Source: Chloroflexota bacterium (GTDB lineage: Bacteria; Chloroflexota; Dehalococcoidia; Lucifugimonadales; UBA3495). Taken from it: 32,817 nt of DNA. The notes beneath the pieces were generated by a model. It saw nothing but the letters and a program-made list of their open reading frames with translations. It was not told the origin of the DNA and ran no database searches. Shown here piece by piece: positions 14,633-22,067 of the stretch (the first letter of the stretch is position 1; each line of letters begins with the position of its first letter). The position numbers and the translations under genes are program-made. The stretch is taken from NCBI GenBank assembly GCA_009840135.1, contig VXOH01000071.1:48545-81361 (forward strand). Reading direction: 5' to 3'.

Positions 14633-14881
14633 TTACAGACCCAACAAAATGAGTGGCAACGGCTCGGCGCCCACTTGCCTTATGCAACAGCTCAAGTAAT
14701 CAAATCCCGCTTCAATGGCCGCCTGCTGGGCTTCGCTTCGGGATTCGTACGTGCCTTGTAGTTCCAGATTGTATATAACAACCCATTTGCCTGAATGGTC
14801 TTCCATTAGAGCTTCTTTCATCTCGTTAAAAGCCAAGAAGTTAGCAATGTGTGGGTCTTCATGCAGATTCAAGACGTTCAC
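14633..14881 (-). CDS. DUF5678-like small protein, partner of the retropepsin
   Basis: An 82-residue protein with KEALMEDHSGKWVVIYNLEL in the middle and SRSEAQQAAIEAGFD after it, the DUF5678 pattern of a short beta meander (GKWV..YN.EL) and an Ala-rich helix. GTG at 14881 was chosen as start because AGGGAGG lies about 6 bases upstream; a TTG at 14938 and an ATG at 14821 are alternatives. It is immediately upstream of the retropepsin-like gene. Function is unknown; pairing of these two families in Cyanobacteria and Chloroflexota is from memory. Confidence 0.7.
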   Translation of the reverse strand: MNVLNLHEDPHIANFLAFNEMKEALMEDHSGKWVVIYNLELQGTYESRSEAQQAAIEAGFDYLSCCIRQVGAEPLPLILLGL

Positions 14882-14997
14882 AGCCGTCCTCCCTTGGTCA
14901 GTTATTCCCTTCCCAAAGTCTAGCACACCCTGAAACAAGCCGTTATGGGGGCGAAAGCTGGAATGACCTTGTTCCGAGGTTCCTTAGCACACAACCC

Positions 14998-15351
14998 CTA
15001 TCTGTTCCGGTCAATAATGGCCCGCTTGTGGGTCCCCTCGCCAATCTTTCGGTCGCCGTCGTAGGCTTCCACCTGGAAGGTCAGCCGGTTGCGGTTCACT
15101 TCCGCCAGCTCTGCATGGGCGATTACCGTCGCCCCGATGTCCGACGGGGCCAGGTGACGCACGTGCACCTCGTAACCCACTGATGTTTGCGCCTCTTCCA
15201 GGTATGGATGAACGGCGGCGATGGCCGCCTGCTCCATCAGGCTGATCATGGAGGGGGTGCTGTACTTGTCCACATGGCCGGCTACGTTGTGCTCGCTTAC
15301 CACGGTCTGCTGCTGCCCCTTAAGGCCGGGGACTATTTTTTCGCTCACCAT
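14998..15351 (-). CDS. Hotdog-fold thioesterase (FlK-like)
   Basis: A 117-residue protein starting MVSEKIVPG. It has STPSMISLMEQAAIAAVHPY (about residues 30-49), the long central helix of the hotdog fold with a Thr and a Glu in the catalytic positions of fluoroacetyl-CoA-thioesterase-like enzymes, then VHVRHLAPSDIGATV with the His, and FQVEAYDGDRKIGEGTHKRA. It would hydrolyse acyl-CoA thioesters; the natural substrate is unknown. The ATG at 15351 follows GGAGG by 9 bases; the 33-residue upstream extension of the frame is not protein-like. It is divergent from argF. Confidence 0.9.
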   Translation of the reverse strand: MVSEKIVPGLKGQQQTVVSEHNVAGHVDKYSTPSMISLMEQAAIAAVHPYLEEAQTSVGYEVHVRHLAPSDIGATVIAHAELAEVNRNRLTFQVEAYDGDRKIGEGTHKRAIIDRNR

Positions 15352-15543
15352 ATCGGGTTGCCTCCTGGATTGCGTGGATACTAATGCGAATTCCAATATG
15401 GTTACAAAGGATAGTCGGGATGCGGTGAAATTACAAACCGCCGCGATCACCGGCCATCGGGCCGACTCCCCGGCGTCCCAGTCCGCCCATCAGTATGCCT
15501 TTGAGTCGCCACAGGCCAGGACCCATTGAAGTAATGTTTTGCC

Positions 15544-15572
15544 TTGAACGGCCTATAAAATTGATATATGAT
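15544..15572 (+). promoter_or_regulatory. Probable promoter of the ornithine carbamoyltransferase gene
   Basis: TTGAAC (15544-15549), 17 bases, then TATGAT (15567-15572). Transcription would begin near 15579, leaving about 19 bases to the ATG at 15598, which is preceded by AAAGGGGGAA. No arginine-repressor box was recognised. Confidence 0.55.
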
Positions 15573-15597
15573 TGCGCCGCCGGGAAAGGGGGAATTC

Positions 15598-16518
15598 ATG
15601 CCTGACAGTCGCCATCTTTTATCGGTAACCGACATCAACCCTGCGGAAACCGGGGCCCTGGTACAACGGGCCCTGGAAATGAAGCAGCCCGACCAGGGTG
15701 GCGCCGCCAGGGCCCTGGAAGGAAAGAGCATCGCCCTGCTCTTCGAGAAACCCTCCCTGCGCACCAAGGTCAGCTTCATGGTGGGCATCCAGGAAATGGG
15801 TGGCTACTCGCTTTACCTGGGTCCCGAGGAAGTTGGCCTGGATACGCGGGAGCCCGTCTCCGACGTGGCGCGGGTGCTGTCCGGCTACGTGGACTGCATA
15901 GTGGCCCGGGTAAACTCTCACCGCAGCCTGGAGGGGCTGGTGGAACACGGCTCCGTGCCGGTAATCAATGCCCTGTCCGACTGGGAGCATCCCTGCCAGA
16001 TAATGGCGGACCTGTTGACGGTAGCCGAGTGCCAGGGAGGACTGGAGGGTCGCAAGCTGGCCTTCATCGGCGACGGCAACAACGTGGCACGCAGCCTGTG
16101 CCTCGCCCTGCCGGCGGTGGGCATGAATTTTTCCATAGCGTCTCCCGCCCCTTATGCCCTGGAAGAGGCCACCCTCCGCCAGGCTGGAGAGATTAATGGC
16201 TCGACCAGCATCGAGTCGCTGCTGGAACCCGCCCGGGCGGTGCGGGATGCCGATATTGTCTATACTGATGTATGGACCAGCATGGGAGACGAGGCAGAGC
16301 GGGGGGCGCGGCTGGAGGCCTTCCAGGGTTATTCGGTAAATCCGGAGTTGATGCGCCAGGCCAGGCCCACTGCCAACTTTATGCACGACATGCCGGCCCA
16401 CTACGGCGAAGAGGTGCCTCCGGGAATGCTGGAGCATCCCCAGTCCGTCGCCTACCGGCAGGCCCATAACCGCAAGCACGCCCAGAAAGCCATCCTGGAA
16501 TTCCTCCTCGCGAGCTAA
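15598..16518 (+). CDS. argF: Ornithine carbamoyltransferase
   Basis: The enzyme joins carbamoyl phosphate to ornithine, giving citrulline, in arginine synthesis. The 306-residue protein carries the carbamoyl-phosphate loop FEKPSLRTKVSF (about 49-60), ARVNSHRSLEGL, SDWEHPCQIMADL with the HPCQ signature, FIGDGNNVARSL, TDVWTSMGDE and the C-terminal FMHDMPAHYGEEV. In most relatives the last motif is HCLP; here the catalytic Cys is Asp. I recall Asp in some other bacterial OTCs, so activity is still likely. The substitution should be kept in mind against a different carbamoyl acceptor. The start at 15598 has a good ribosome-binding site. The gene looks monocistronic; other arg genes are absent. 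Confidence 0.93.
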   Translation: MPDSRHLLSVTDINPAETGALVQRALEMKQPDQGGAARALEGKSIALLFEKPSLRTKVSFMVGIQEMGGYSLYLGPEEVGLDTREPVSDVARVLSGYVDCIVARVNSHRSLEGLVEHGSVPVINALSDWEHPCQIMADLLTVAECQGGLEGRKLAFIGDGNNVARSLCLALPAVGMNFSIASPAPYALEEATLRQAGEINGSTSIESLLEPARAVRDADIVYTDVWTSMGDEAERGARLEAFQGYSVNPELMRQARPTANFMHDMPAHYGEEVPPGMLEHPQSVAYRQAHNRKHAQKAILEFLLAS

Positions 16519-16523
16519 TCTAT

Positions 16524-16980
16524 CCACTAAGGACACGAAGAATCACGAAGGGAATGAATATTATTGCCTATGGCGAACCTGACCTTAGGGGAAGAAGTTT
16601 ATTCGGTGGTAGGAGCCGCCATTGAAGTACACAGGCAGTTGGGGCCAGGGTTCCTGGAAGCGGTTTACCAGGAAGCCATGGAGTGGGAGTTATCCGAGCG
16701 CGGCATCGCCTTTAGTGCCCAAGAGGCTCTGAAGATCTACTACAAGGGCAAGCCCTTAGCAAGTACATATATAGCCGACTTGCTCTGCTTCGGCCAGATT
16801 ATAGTCGAACTTAAGGCCCTAAATCGCCTATCAGGAACCGAGGAAGCGCAAGTTCTCAACTATTTGAAGGCTACCGGTCTGAAAGTTGGCCTTCTGATTA
16901 ACTTCGGCAGCCACGGGCGATTGGACTGGAAACGCCTTATAATGTAACTGTCCCTTCGTGAAGCTTCGTGCCCTTCGTGG
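16524..16980. mobile_element. GxxExxY cassette bounded by 29-bp inverted repeats
   Basis: The left arm (16524-16552, starting CCACTAAGGACACGAAG) and the right arm (16952-16980, CCCTTCGTGAAGCTTCGTG...) are inverted copies, identical at 25 of 29 positions. They enclose exactly one gene of the GxxExxY family, leaving 17 bp on the left and 4 bp on the right. Similar CACGAAG-rich borders around GxxExxY or four-helix-bundle genes are known from intervening sequences inside rRNA genes; here the unit lies between protein genes. No target-site duplication was established. Confidence 0.65.
16570..16947 (+). CDS. GxxExxY family protein
   Basis: A 125-residue protein with VGAAIEVHRQLGPGFLEAVY (about 15-34), holding the family signature G-F-L-E-A-V-Y, then KGKPLASTYIADLL, and IIVELKALNRLSGTEEAQV, where the D/E-x-K pattern (VELK) suggests a PD-(D/E)xK nuclease-like fold. 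The end, LINFGSHGRLDWKRLI, is also typical. Function is unproven; these genes are mobile-looking and often sit in intervening sequences. The ATG at 16570 and a TTG at 16564 are both possible; there is no clear ribosome-binding site. Base composition is lower in GC than its neighbours, which fits recent arrival. Confidence 0.9.
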   Translation: MANLTLGEEVYSVVGAAIEVHRQLGPGFLEAVYQEAMEWELSERGIAFSAQEALKIYYKGKPLASTYIADLLCFGQIIVELKALNRLSGTEEAQVLNYLKATGLKVGLLINFGSHGRLDWKRLIM

Positions 16981-17003
16981 CTAAAAATGGGAACAGAAGA
17001 AAT

Positions 17004-18440
17004 ATGGTTCAGATTACTGAAGATGCGCTGCCTATTGTAGCGGTGGTGGGAAGGCCCAACGTCGGCAAGTCCTCCCTCTTTAACCGTATCCTCTCCCGCC
17101 GTCAAGCCATTGTTTCAGATGTGGCCGGTACCACCCGCGACCGCCTCATGTCAGAGGTGGACTGGGAGGATTACCGTTTCATCCTGGTGGACACCGGCGG
17201 TCTTGAATCCGACCCGGAAGGCCACATCCGGGAAATGGTTCAGGAACAGGCCGACATGGCCATGTCCGGCGCCGAGGTGATTGTTTTTGTCACCGACGCC
17301 GCCGACGGCATGACCGCCACCGACCAGGAAATCGCCGACCGGCTTCGGCGGGCAAAGAAACCCGTCATCCTGGCCGTAAACAAGGTGGACAACGACCGCC
17401 GTGAAATGTCCGCTTCCGAGTTCTACCAGATGGGCATGCCCGAGACGGTGATGATCAGCGCCTATCACAATTACGGCATCTACGACCTGATGGACCGGGT
17501 TATGTTCCATCTGCCGGCCCCTCCGTACGTCCCCCCTGATGACGAGGATGAATGGTGGGAAGAAGAGGGAGACGCCGACAGCGAGTCCGCCGCTCCTGGG
17601 CTTGTGGAGGGCCGCCCCGTCTCCTCCCCCAAGGAGTTGCGCCTGGCCATTGTGGGCCGCACCAACGTGGGCAAGTCCATGCTCCTCAATGCCATCCTTG
17701 GCCAGGAACGGGCTATCGTAAGCAATGTGGCCGGCACCACCCGTGACGCTCTTGATACCCAGATGACCTATCGCGACCGTCCCGTTACCCTGATTGATAC
17801 CGCCGGCATCCGTCGCCCCGGCCAGGTAAAGCCCGGGATTGAGAAGTACAGCGTCCTCCGGTCGGTAAACGCGGTAAACCGAAGTGATATCACCCTCCTG
17901 ATTACCGATGCCACCGAGTTGGCCACCGCCCAGGATGCCCACATCTCAGGCCTGGCCTGGGAAATGTGCCGGGGCATGATCGTGGTCATCAACAAGTGGG
18001 ACCTGGTCGGCGACGAGCACCGGTACGCCCGTGAAGAGGCCATGGCCCGCGTGCTGGAGCGTCTCCACTTCATGCCCTACGTGCCCATCTGCTTCACATC
18101 GGCGCTGAATCGGCAGGGCATCACTACCCTGATGAACACCGCCATCGACCTCTGGGAAGAGCGGATGCGCTGGATCCCCGGGCGAGACCTCCAGTATTTG
18201 CTGGCCGACGCCTTGACCGACCACAATCCTCCGCCGGTCAAGGGCAGGGGAATCCGGCGGGGCGAGTTCCTGCGAATTTCCCGGGTCAACCAGGTGGGTG
18301 TCAATCCGCCAACCTTCCTCTTCACCTGCAACAACCCCAGGCTGGTCCACTTTACTTACCAGCGTTACCTGGAAAACCGGATTCGAGACAAGTTCCGGTT
18401 CGACCGTACCCATTTGAAGCTCGTGTTTCGACGACGATGA
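17004..18440 (+). CDS. der: Ribosome-assembly GTPase Der (EngA)
   Basis: Der is an essential double-GTPase for 50S ribosome maturation. In the 478 residues, the first G domain shows GRPNVGKSSLFN, DTGG and NKVD; the second shows GRTNVGKSMLLN, DTAGIRRPGQVKPGIEKYS and NKWD; the KH-like C-terminal domain ends FRFDRTHLKLVFRRR. A long acidic linker (about 180-205, rich in Asp, Glu and Trp) separates the G domains. In the second P-loop Thr replaces the usual Pro (GRTN), a mild change. The ATG at 17004 was chosen; the longer frame starts inside the right inverted repeat of the GxxExxY cassette. Its stop overlaps the plsY start by 4 bp. Confidence 0.95.
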   Translation: MVQITEDALPIVAVVGRPNVGKSSLFNRILSRRQAIVSDVAGTTRDRLMSEVDWEDYRFILVDTGGLESDPEGHIREMVQEQADMAMSGAEVIVFVTDAADGMTATDQEIADRLRRAKKPVILAVNKVDNDRREMSASEFYQMGMPETVMISAYHNYGIYDLMDRVMFHLPAPPYVPPDDEDEWWEEEGDADSESAAPGLVEGRPVSSPKELRLAIVGRTNVGKSMLLNAILGQERAIVSNVAGTTRDALDTQMTYRDRPVTLIDTAGIRRPGQVKPGIEKYSVLRSVNAVNRSDITLLITDATELATAQDAHISGLAWEMCRGMIVVINKWDLVGDEHRYAREEAMARVLERLHFMPYVPICFTSALNRQGITTLMNTAIDLWEERMRWIPGRDLQYLLADALTDHNPPPVKGRGIRRGEFLRISRVNQVGVNPPTFLFTCNNPRLVHFTYQRYLENRIRDKFRFDRTHLKLVFRRR

Positions 18441-19174
18441 AGGGATACTTGACACCTTCGGCCCTGAGTTCTCTTTTCGCCGTGCCCATCCTGGTGGCGG
18501 CCTCGGTGGCGGCATTGTTTACATTGTCCGGGACACCGATTCTATACCGGTATGCCGCCGTTCTTCCTCTGGCTTACCTGATGGGCGCGCTCCCCTGGGG
18601 CTACCTGGTACTACTGCTGCGCCGGGGCATAGATATCCGTGAATACGGCAGCGGCCGCACCGGCATGTCCAATGCCCTGCGCACCGCCGGATTAAAACTG
18701 GCCGGACTGGTACTCCTGCTGGACCTGGTCAAGGGAGTGGGGGCCGTGTTGCTGGCCCGTGTCCTGATTGGCGACCCCATTTCCGAGGTTGTTGCCGGGC
18801 TGGTAGCGCTGGCGGGACACAACTGGCCGGTTTTCCTGGGCTTCCGGGGTGGACGGGGCATCGCGCCCGGCCTGGGTGGCATGGCCGTGATTTCTCCCCT
18901 GGCGGCAGCCTGTGGCGTGGTAGTCTTCCTGCCCACCTGCCTGCTCACCCGCTATCTTTCCCTGGGTTCCATCCTGGGCGTGGTATCGGCGGTGGCGGTC
19001 CTGCTGACCCTGGTGTTGATTGAGTTTAACCCCCTGGGCTTCAGCTCCTACCTGTATCTCATCTACGGCCTCCTCGGTGGCGCGGTAATCATCTGGCAGC
19101 ACCGCGACAACATACAGCGGCTGCTTAACGGCACCGAACGCCGCATAGGTAACCCGGCGGCCCGCATACAGTAG
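18437..19174 (+). CDS. plsY: Acyl-phosphate:glycerol-3-phosphate acyltransferase PlsY
   Basis: PlsY is the inner-membrane enzyme that acylates glycerol-3-phosphate from acyl-phosphate, the first step of phospholipid synthesis. The 245-residue protein has about six or seven hydrophobic segments and the motifs GIDIREYGSGRTGMSNALR, ALAGHNWPVFLGFRGGRGIA and a third in the C-terminal half. The usual forms are GSGNPGATN and FKGGKGVAT, so these are lineage variants. About 35 extra N-terminal residues add one hydrophobic segment. ATGA overlap with der shows translational coupling. gpsA, which makes its substrate, follows after 305 bp. Confidence 0.92.
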   Translation: MKGYLTPSALSSLFAVPILVAASVAALFTLSGTPILYRYAAVLPLAYLMGALPWGYLVLLLRRGIDIREYGSGRTGMSNALRTAGLKLAGLVLLLDLVKGVGAVLLARVLIGDPISEVVAGLVALAGHNWPVFLGFRGGRGIAPGLGGMAVISPLAAACGVVVFLPTCLLTRYLSLGSILGVVSAVAVLLTLVLIEFNPLGFSSYLYLIYGLLGGAVIIWQHRDNIQRLLNGTERRIGNPAARIQ

Positions 19175-19253
19175 AGAGACCCCTGGTAGAAAAAGCAAGC
19201 CTCCTAAGCAGGGCACATAGGGCAATCGCATTCTAATTTTGGGAAATATCGTC

Positions 19254-19273
19254 GTTCCTGCGAAGGCAGGAAC
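19254..19273. repeat. Dispersed intergenic hairpin (GTTCCTGCGAAGGCAGGAAC)
   Basis: GTTCCTGC and GCAGGAAC form an 8-bp stem with loop GAAG. The motif is familiar as a widespread intergenic palindrome. The 305-bp gap 19175-19479 holds this hairpin and little else; a weak AT-rich TAATAT near 19395 might be a -10 box for gpsA, but I see no convincing -35 box. Confidence 0.7.
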
Positions 19274-19479
19274 CTCGAACTTGGCGGAGAACGCACTTCC
19301 TCTCGTGGAAGCCCGGAAAATACGGTTTGGCGGAAGAATGCGGTTGCCCTGGGCCAGGGGTTACACTTTCGGCAAAACAGCCTGCCCTGTGCTAATATTA
19401 AAGCTGTAGCCACCCTACTTATCAGGGCGCCTCCCATTGCTGGACAGGATATGGGCGCGCCCCGCCACGGAAACCCCTC

Positions 19480-20484
19480 TTGACTGCACAAGCCGCCATA
19501 GTAGGAACCACAACCTGGGGAACTACCCTGGGAATCATCCTGGCGCGGAACGGTGTTCGGGCTGGTATCCTCGCCCGCACTCCCCAGGAAGAGGACCAGC
19601 TGAACAGCCGTCGGGAAAATCGGAGATTTCTGCCCGGAGTTTCATTCCCCGAGGCCCTTTCCGTAGGCAGCGATCCGGAGCAGGTGATTGGTCCCGCCGA
19701 CGTGGTGATTCTCGCGGTCCCCTCGGAGCACTTTCGGCGAAACGCCTCCTGGGTCGCCCCCTTTGTCTCGTCCGGGACTACGGTGGTCAGCGCCGCCAAG
19801 GGCCTGGAACTCCCCAACGGCAACCGGATGAGCCAGGTCCTCCAGGAAGTCCTCCCCCCGGCGGTCAGCGAAAATGTGTGCGTCATTTCGGGCCCCAACC
19901 TGGCCCGGGAAGTTGCCGAAAAGAAGCCTTCCGCCACGGTTGTGGCCAGCGGCAACGAGGAAAAGGCGGCCTATGTCCAGGAACTCCTGATGTCGCCCAC
20001 ACTGAGGGTATATACCAGTGAAGACGTCACCGGTGTGGAGTTGGGCGGAACCTTGAAGAACATTATTGCCATCGGCGCCGGCATCGCCGATGGAATGGGA
20101 ATGGGACAAAACAGCAAGTCCACCCTGATTACTAGGGGGTTGGCCGAGATGACCCGCCTGGGTACGGCGGCCGGCGCCCAGTACCTTACTTTTGCCGGCC
20201 TGGCCGGCCTCGGCGATCTCGTGGCTACATGTTACAGCCAGTTGAGTCGCAACCGCTTTACCGGTGAGCAACTGGCCCTGGGCCGGACCTGGCCGCAGAT
20301 TCGGGACATAATGGAGAACGTGGTGGAAGGGGTGAATACCACCGGCGCGGCGCTGGCCATGGCGGAAAGGCTGGACGTGGAGATGCCCATCGCTCAAGTG
20401 ACCTACCGCATTCTCTTTGAAGACCTGCCGCCCCGGGAGGCCATGGCTGAACTCATGAGCCGTCCGCCTCATTCGGAGTGGTAG
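19480..20484 (+). CDS. gpsA: NAD(P)+-dependent glycerol-3-phosphate dehydrogenase GpsA
   Basis: GpsA reduces dihydroxyacetone phosphate to sn-glycerol-3-phosphate, the substrate of PlsY encoded just upstream. The 334-residue protein has a Rossmann domain (AAIVGTTTWGTTLGIILARN), VVILAVPSEHFR, VVSAAKGLEL, the VISGPNLAREVAE active-site segment, GTLKNIIAIGAGIADG with the catalytic Lys, and TFAGLAGLGDLVATCYSQLSRN. The nucleotide loop reads VGTTTWG where most have VGAGSWG, so the middle Gly is Thr. The start is TTG at 19480; no ATG precedes the fold and the ribosome-binding site is weak. Otherwise normal length. Confidence 0.94.
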   Translation: MTAQAAIVGTTTWGTTLGIILARNGVRAGILARTPQEEDQLNSRRENRRFLPGVSFPEALSVGSDPEQVIGPADVVILAVPSEHFRRNASWVAPFVSSGTTVVSAAKGLELPNGNRMSQVLQEVLPPAVSENVCVISGPNLAREVAEKKPSATVVASGNEEKAAYVQELLMSPTLRVYTSEDVTGVELGGTLKNIIAIGAGIADGMGMGQNSKSTLITRGLAEMTRLGTAAGAQYLTFAGLAGLGDLVATCYSQLSRNRFTGEQLALGRTWPQIRDIMENVVEGVNTTGAALAMAERLDVEMPIAQVTYRILFEDLPPREAMAELMSRPPHSEW

Positions 20485-20725
20485 TATTCGCCGCATGAAC
20501 TATTGGTCTGACTTTGCGTGAGGGATTTCGGCTTTCTTGCCCAACTTTCTCTGGTTAAAGCAAAGGTACTTGCGACCTTCTCGTAACCAACCACCTCCCA
20601 GGGAACCCCCTTCTTCTCCTTTGGTGCTCACAATTCCACTTCAGTATTTGTTAGTATTGGGATGTACAAAAGCCAGTCACCCTCAAATGTTACATAAGAA
20701 GCCACGTTAGCAAGGAGCCGAGGAA

Positions 20726-21001
20726 ATGTACCCGAGATCCGGACCCGCTAAGGTAGTGCCTATCAGCATTTACAACAGCGATGATGGCAAGCGCTGGTAT
20801 GCATACGTTATCGGCCGGGACGAACTATGGGGCCGGGGAAAGTCGCCTTCCGAGGCGATAAAGAAACTGGAGAAGCGGGCACAGAGCAGTTACGATGAGC
20901 CCATCGAACTCAAGGTCAGGGTCGAAAACGTGGTGTTTCCTGACTTGATTACCTTGCAAGAATACGAGGAGTGGGAACATATACGTGAGCATCACTCGTG
21001 A
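20726..21001 (+). CDS. HicB-like small protein
   Basis: A 91-residue soluble protein. The first half (PISIYNSDDGKRWYAYVIG, then ELWGRGKSPSEAIKKLEKRA) has the strand-strand-helix pattern of the HicB antitoxin/DUF1902 fold, where a beta hairpin is followed by a Gly and a helix starting SPSEA. The second half is acidic, with ITLQEYEEWEHIREHHS at the end; a typical HicB DNA-binding tail is not seen and no HicA toxin is adjacent. The ATG at 20726 follows GGAGCCGAGGAA. It overlaps the next gene by 4 bp, so the two are probably translated together. The HicB link is by pattern only. Confidence 0.6.
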   Translation: MYPRSGPAKVVPISIYNSDDGKRWYAYVIGRDELWGRGKSPSEAIKKLEKRAQSSYDEPIELKVRVENVVFPDLITLQEYEEWEHIREHHS

Positions 21002-21174
21002 CGGATGACCCTGCCAGCCAAGACTCCCGCGATTTCTTTGAGCGAAGAACCGCGAACCACGAAACCTATGTGCGAATTCTTGAGCACGACTTATCCAACT
21101 GTAAGTGGGCCTCCGCGATACTCGTCGATATCATACTGGCATTGATTGGTATCGTGGTTACTCTATGCCTCTGA
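20998..21174 (+). CDS. Tail-anchored 58-residue microprotein, coupled to the HicB-like gene
   Basis: The GTG at 20998 overlaps the TGA of the upstream gene (GTGA), a standard translational-coupling arrangement. The 58 residues start TDDPASQDSRDFFERRTANH, a highly charged soluble half, and end in one hydrophobic segment (residues 37-58, WASAILVDIILALIGIVVTL) with almost nothing after it. This is the layout of a small tail-anchored membrane protein. I recognise no family. Charged-head, membrane-tail microproteins next to antitoxin-like genes suggest a toxin or membrane tether, but this is inference. Confidence 0.6.
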   Translation: MTDDPASQDSRDFFERRTANHETYVRILEHDLSNCKWASAILVDIILALIGIVVTLCL

Positions 21175-21321
21175 AAGAGACGCTCCGTGCGGTAACTCTG
21201 AAAACGCCGTATGTGCCATCGCGGCGGGCCCCTTTTCCAGGGTTCTTAGAATGGGTGGGATCAATGTAGGCAATTTGCAAGCGGGGTTCGGGAGCATGGC
21301 AGGTTGCCGAGATACGGGCCG

Positions 21322-21789
21322 CTATCCCCTGTTGGCCCGCCGCCATTTTTCCAGCCCTTCTTCCAGCGCCGTCCAGGGAAGCAGCGCGCACTTGATTCTT
21401 ACCGGATACTGGCGCACCACCTGCAAGGCGGCCAGGTCCCTCAGTCTTTCCAACCCCTCCGGAGCTATCTCCTTGCCCCGCATCATCTCCCGGAAGAGCC
21501 GGGCCATTTCCTCAATTTCCTCGGCGGACTTCCCTTCCATGCACTCGGCCATCATTGAGGCCGAAGCCTGGATTATGGAGCAACCCTGGGACTGGGAAGA
21601 AACGCGCGCCACGCGACCGGCGTCGTCCATCTGGGCGCGCAGGGTCACCTCGTCGCCGCAAAAAGGGTTGAATTCGTGGGCGAATAGCTGGGCTTCTTCC
21701 AGGGGAGCCCGGTGCCGGGGGTTGCGGTAATGGTCCATTATGGCCGCTCCATATAGACCATCAAAAGCTACGTCGGAGAACTGTGTCAT
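21322..21789 (-). CDS. Stand-alone SufU/IscU-like iron-sulfur scaffold protein
   Basis: The 155-residue protein has the three cluster-site cysteines of the family: NPFCGDEV (Cys44, Asp46), SQGCSIIQASAS (Cys70) and VRIKCALLPW (near residue 134). SufU proteins accept sulfur from SufS, usually through a zinc site formed by these residues, or assemble clusters. The insert between helices and the REMMRGKEIAPEGLERL segment match the SufU type rather than classical IscU. A second SufU lies inside the SUF operon at 26599-27048, with clear sequence difference (its site is NPLCGDQ). This copy stands alone, between the microprotein gene and a mobile-type element. It may serve another desulfurase or specific clients. 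Confidence 0.9.
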   Translation of the reverse strand: MTQFSDVAFDGLYGAAIMDHYRNPRHRAPLEEAQLFAHEFNPFCGDEVTLRAQMDDAGRVARVSSQSQGCSIIQASASMMAECMEGKSAEEIEEMARLFREMMRGKEIAPEGLERLRDLAALQVVRQYPVRIKCALLPWTALEEGLEKWRRANRG

Positions 21790-21828
21790 TCCTCGCTGAA
21801 TCCGCCTGCCAGGTAATTCGGTTGCCTT

Positions 21829-21972
21829 CTAAGGAAGGTCTGAATAAGTCCCCTCTCCCCTGGTGGGAGAGGGTTAGGGTGAGGGGGAAATAGTCTTTGG
21901 CAAGCTATCACCCCCATCTTAACCTTCCCCCGTCAAGGGGGAAGGGATTTGTTCAGAGGTTCCCTAAAGGGT
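21829..21972. mobile_element. MITE-like element with terminal inverted repeats, copy 2
   Basis: About 140 bp with matching ends: left TAAGGAAGGTCTGAATAAG (21829-21847) and right TTTGTTCAGAGGTTCCCTAA (21948-21967), inverted with a few mismatches. Inside are two hairpins: CCCCTCTCCC...GGGAGAGGGTTAGGGTGAGGGGG (21850-21886) and CTTCCCCCGTCAAGGGGGAAG (21923-21943). The first core is shared with 4980-5096 and 32701-32817. No reading frame is present. The 473-bp gap 21790-22262 holds this element, the hairpin at 22068-22089 and otherwise nothing I can assign. Confidence 0.6.
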
Positions 21973-22067
21973 TTAATCCTTTGCGGTTATAGCTTACCAC
22001 AGTCACGCTGAAGGATTGATGACAAGGCGAAAATGTCTCCAGCCAATCGCGCCCTACTTTCGTCGTC

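Noticed and set aside
15351-15450. N-terminal extension of the thioesterase
   Set aside because: The extra 33 residues lack fold features, while the ATG at 15351 has GGAGG at good spacing.
16524-16980. Intervening sequence within a 23S rRNA gene
   Set aside because: The GxxExxY unit has borders of that kind, but the flanks are argF and der, with no rRNA sequence.
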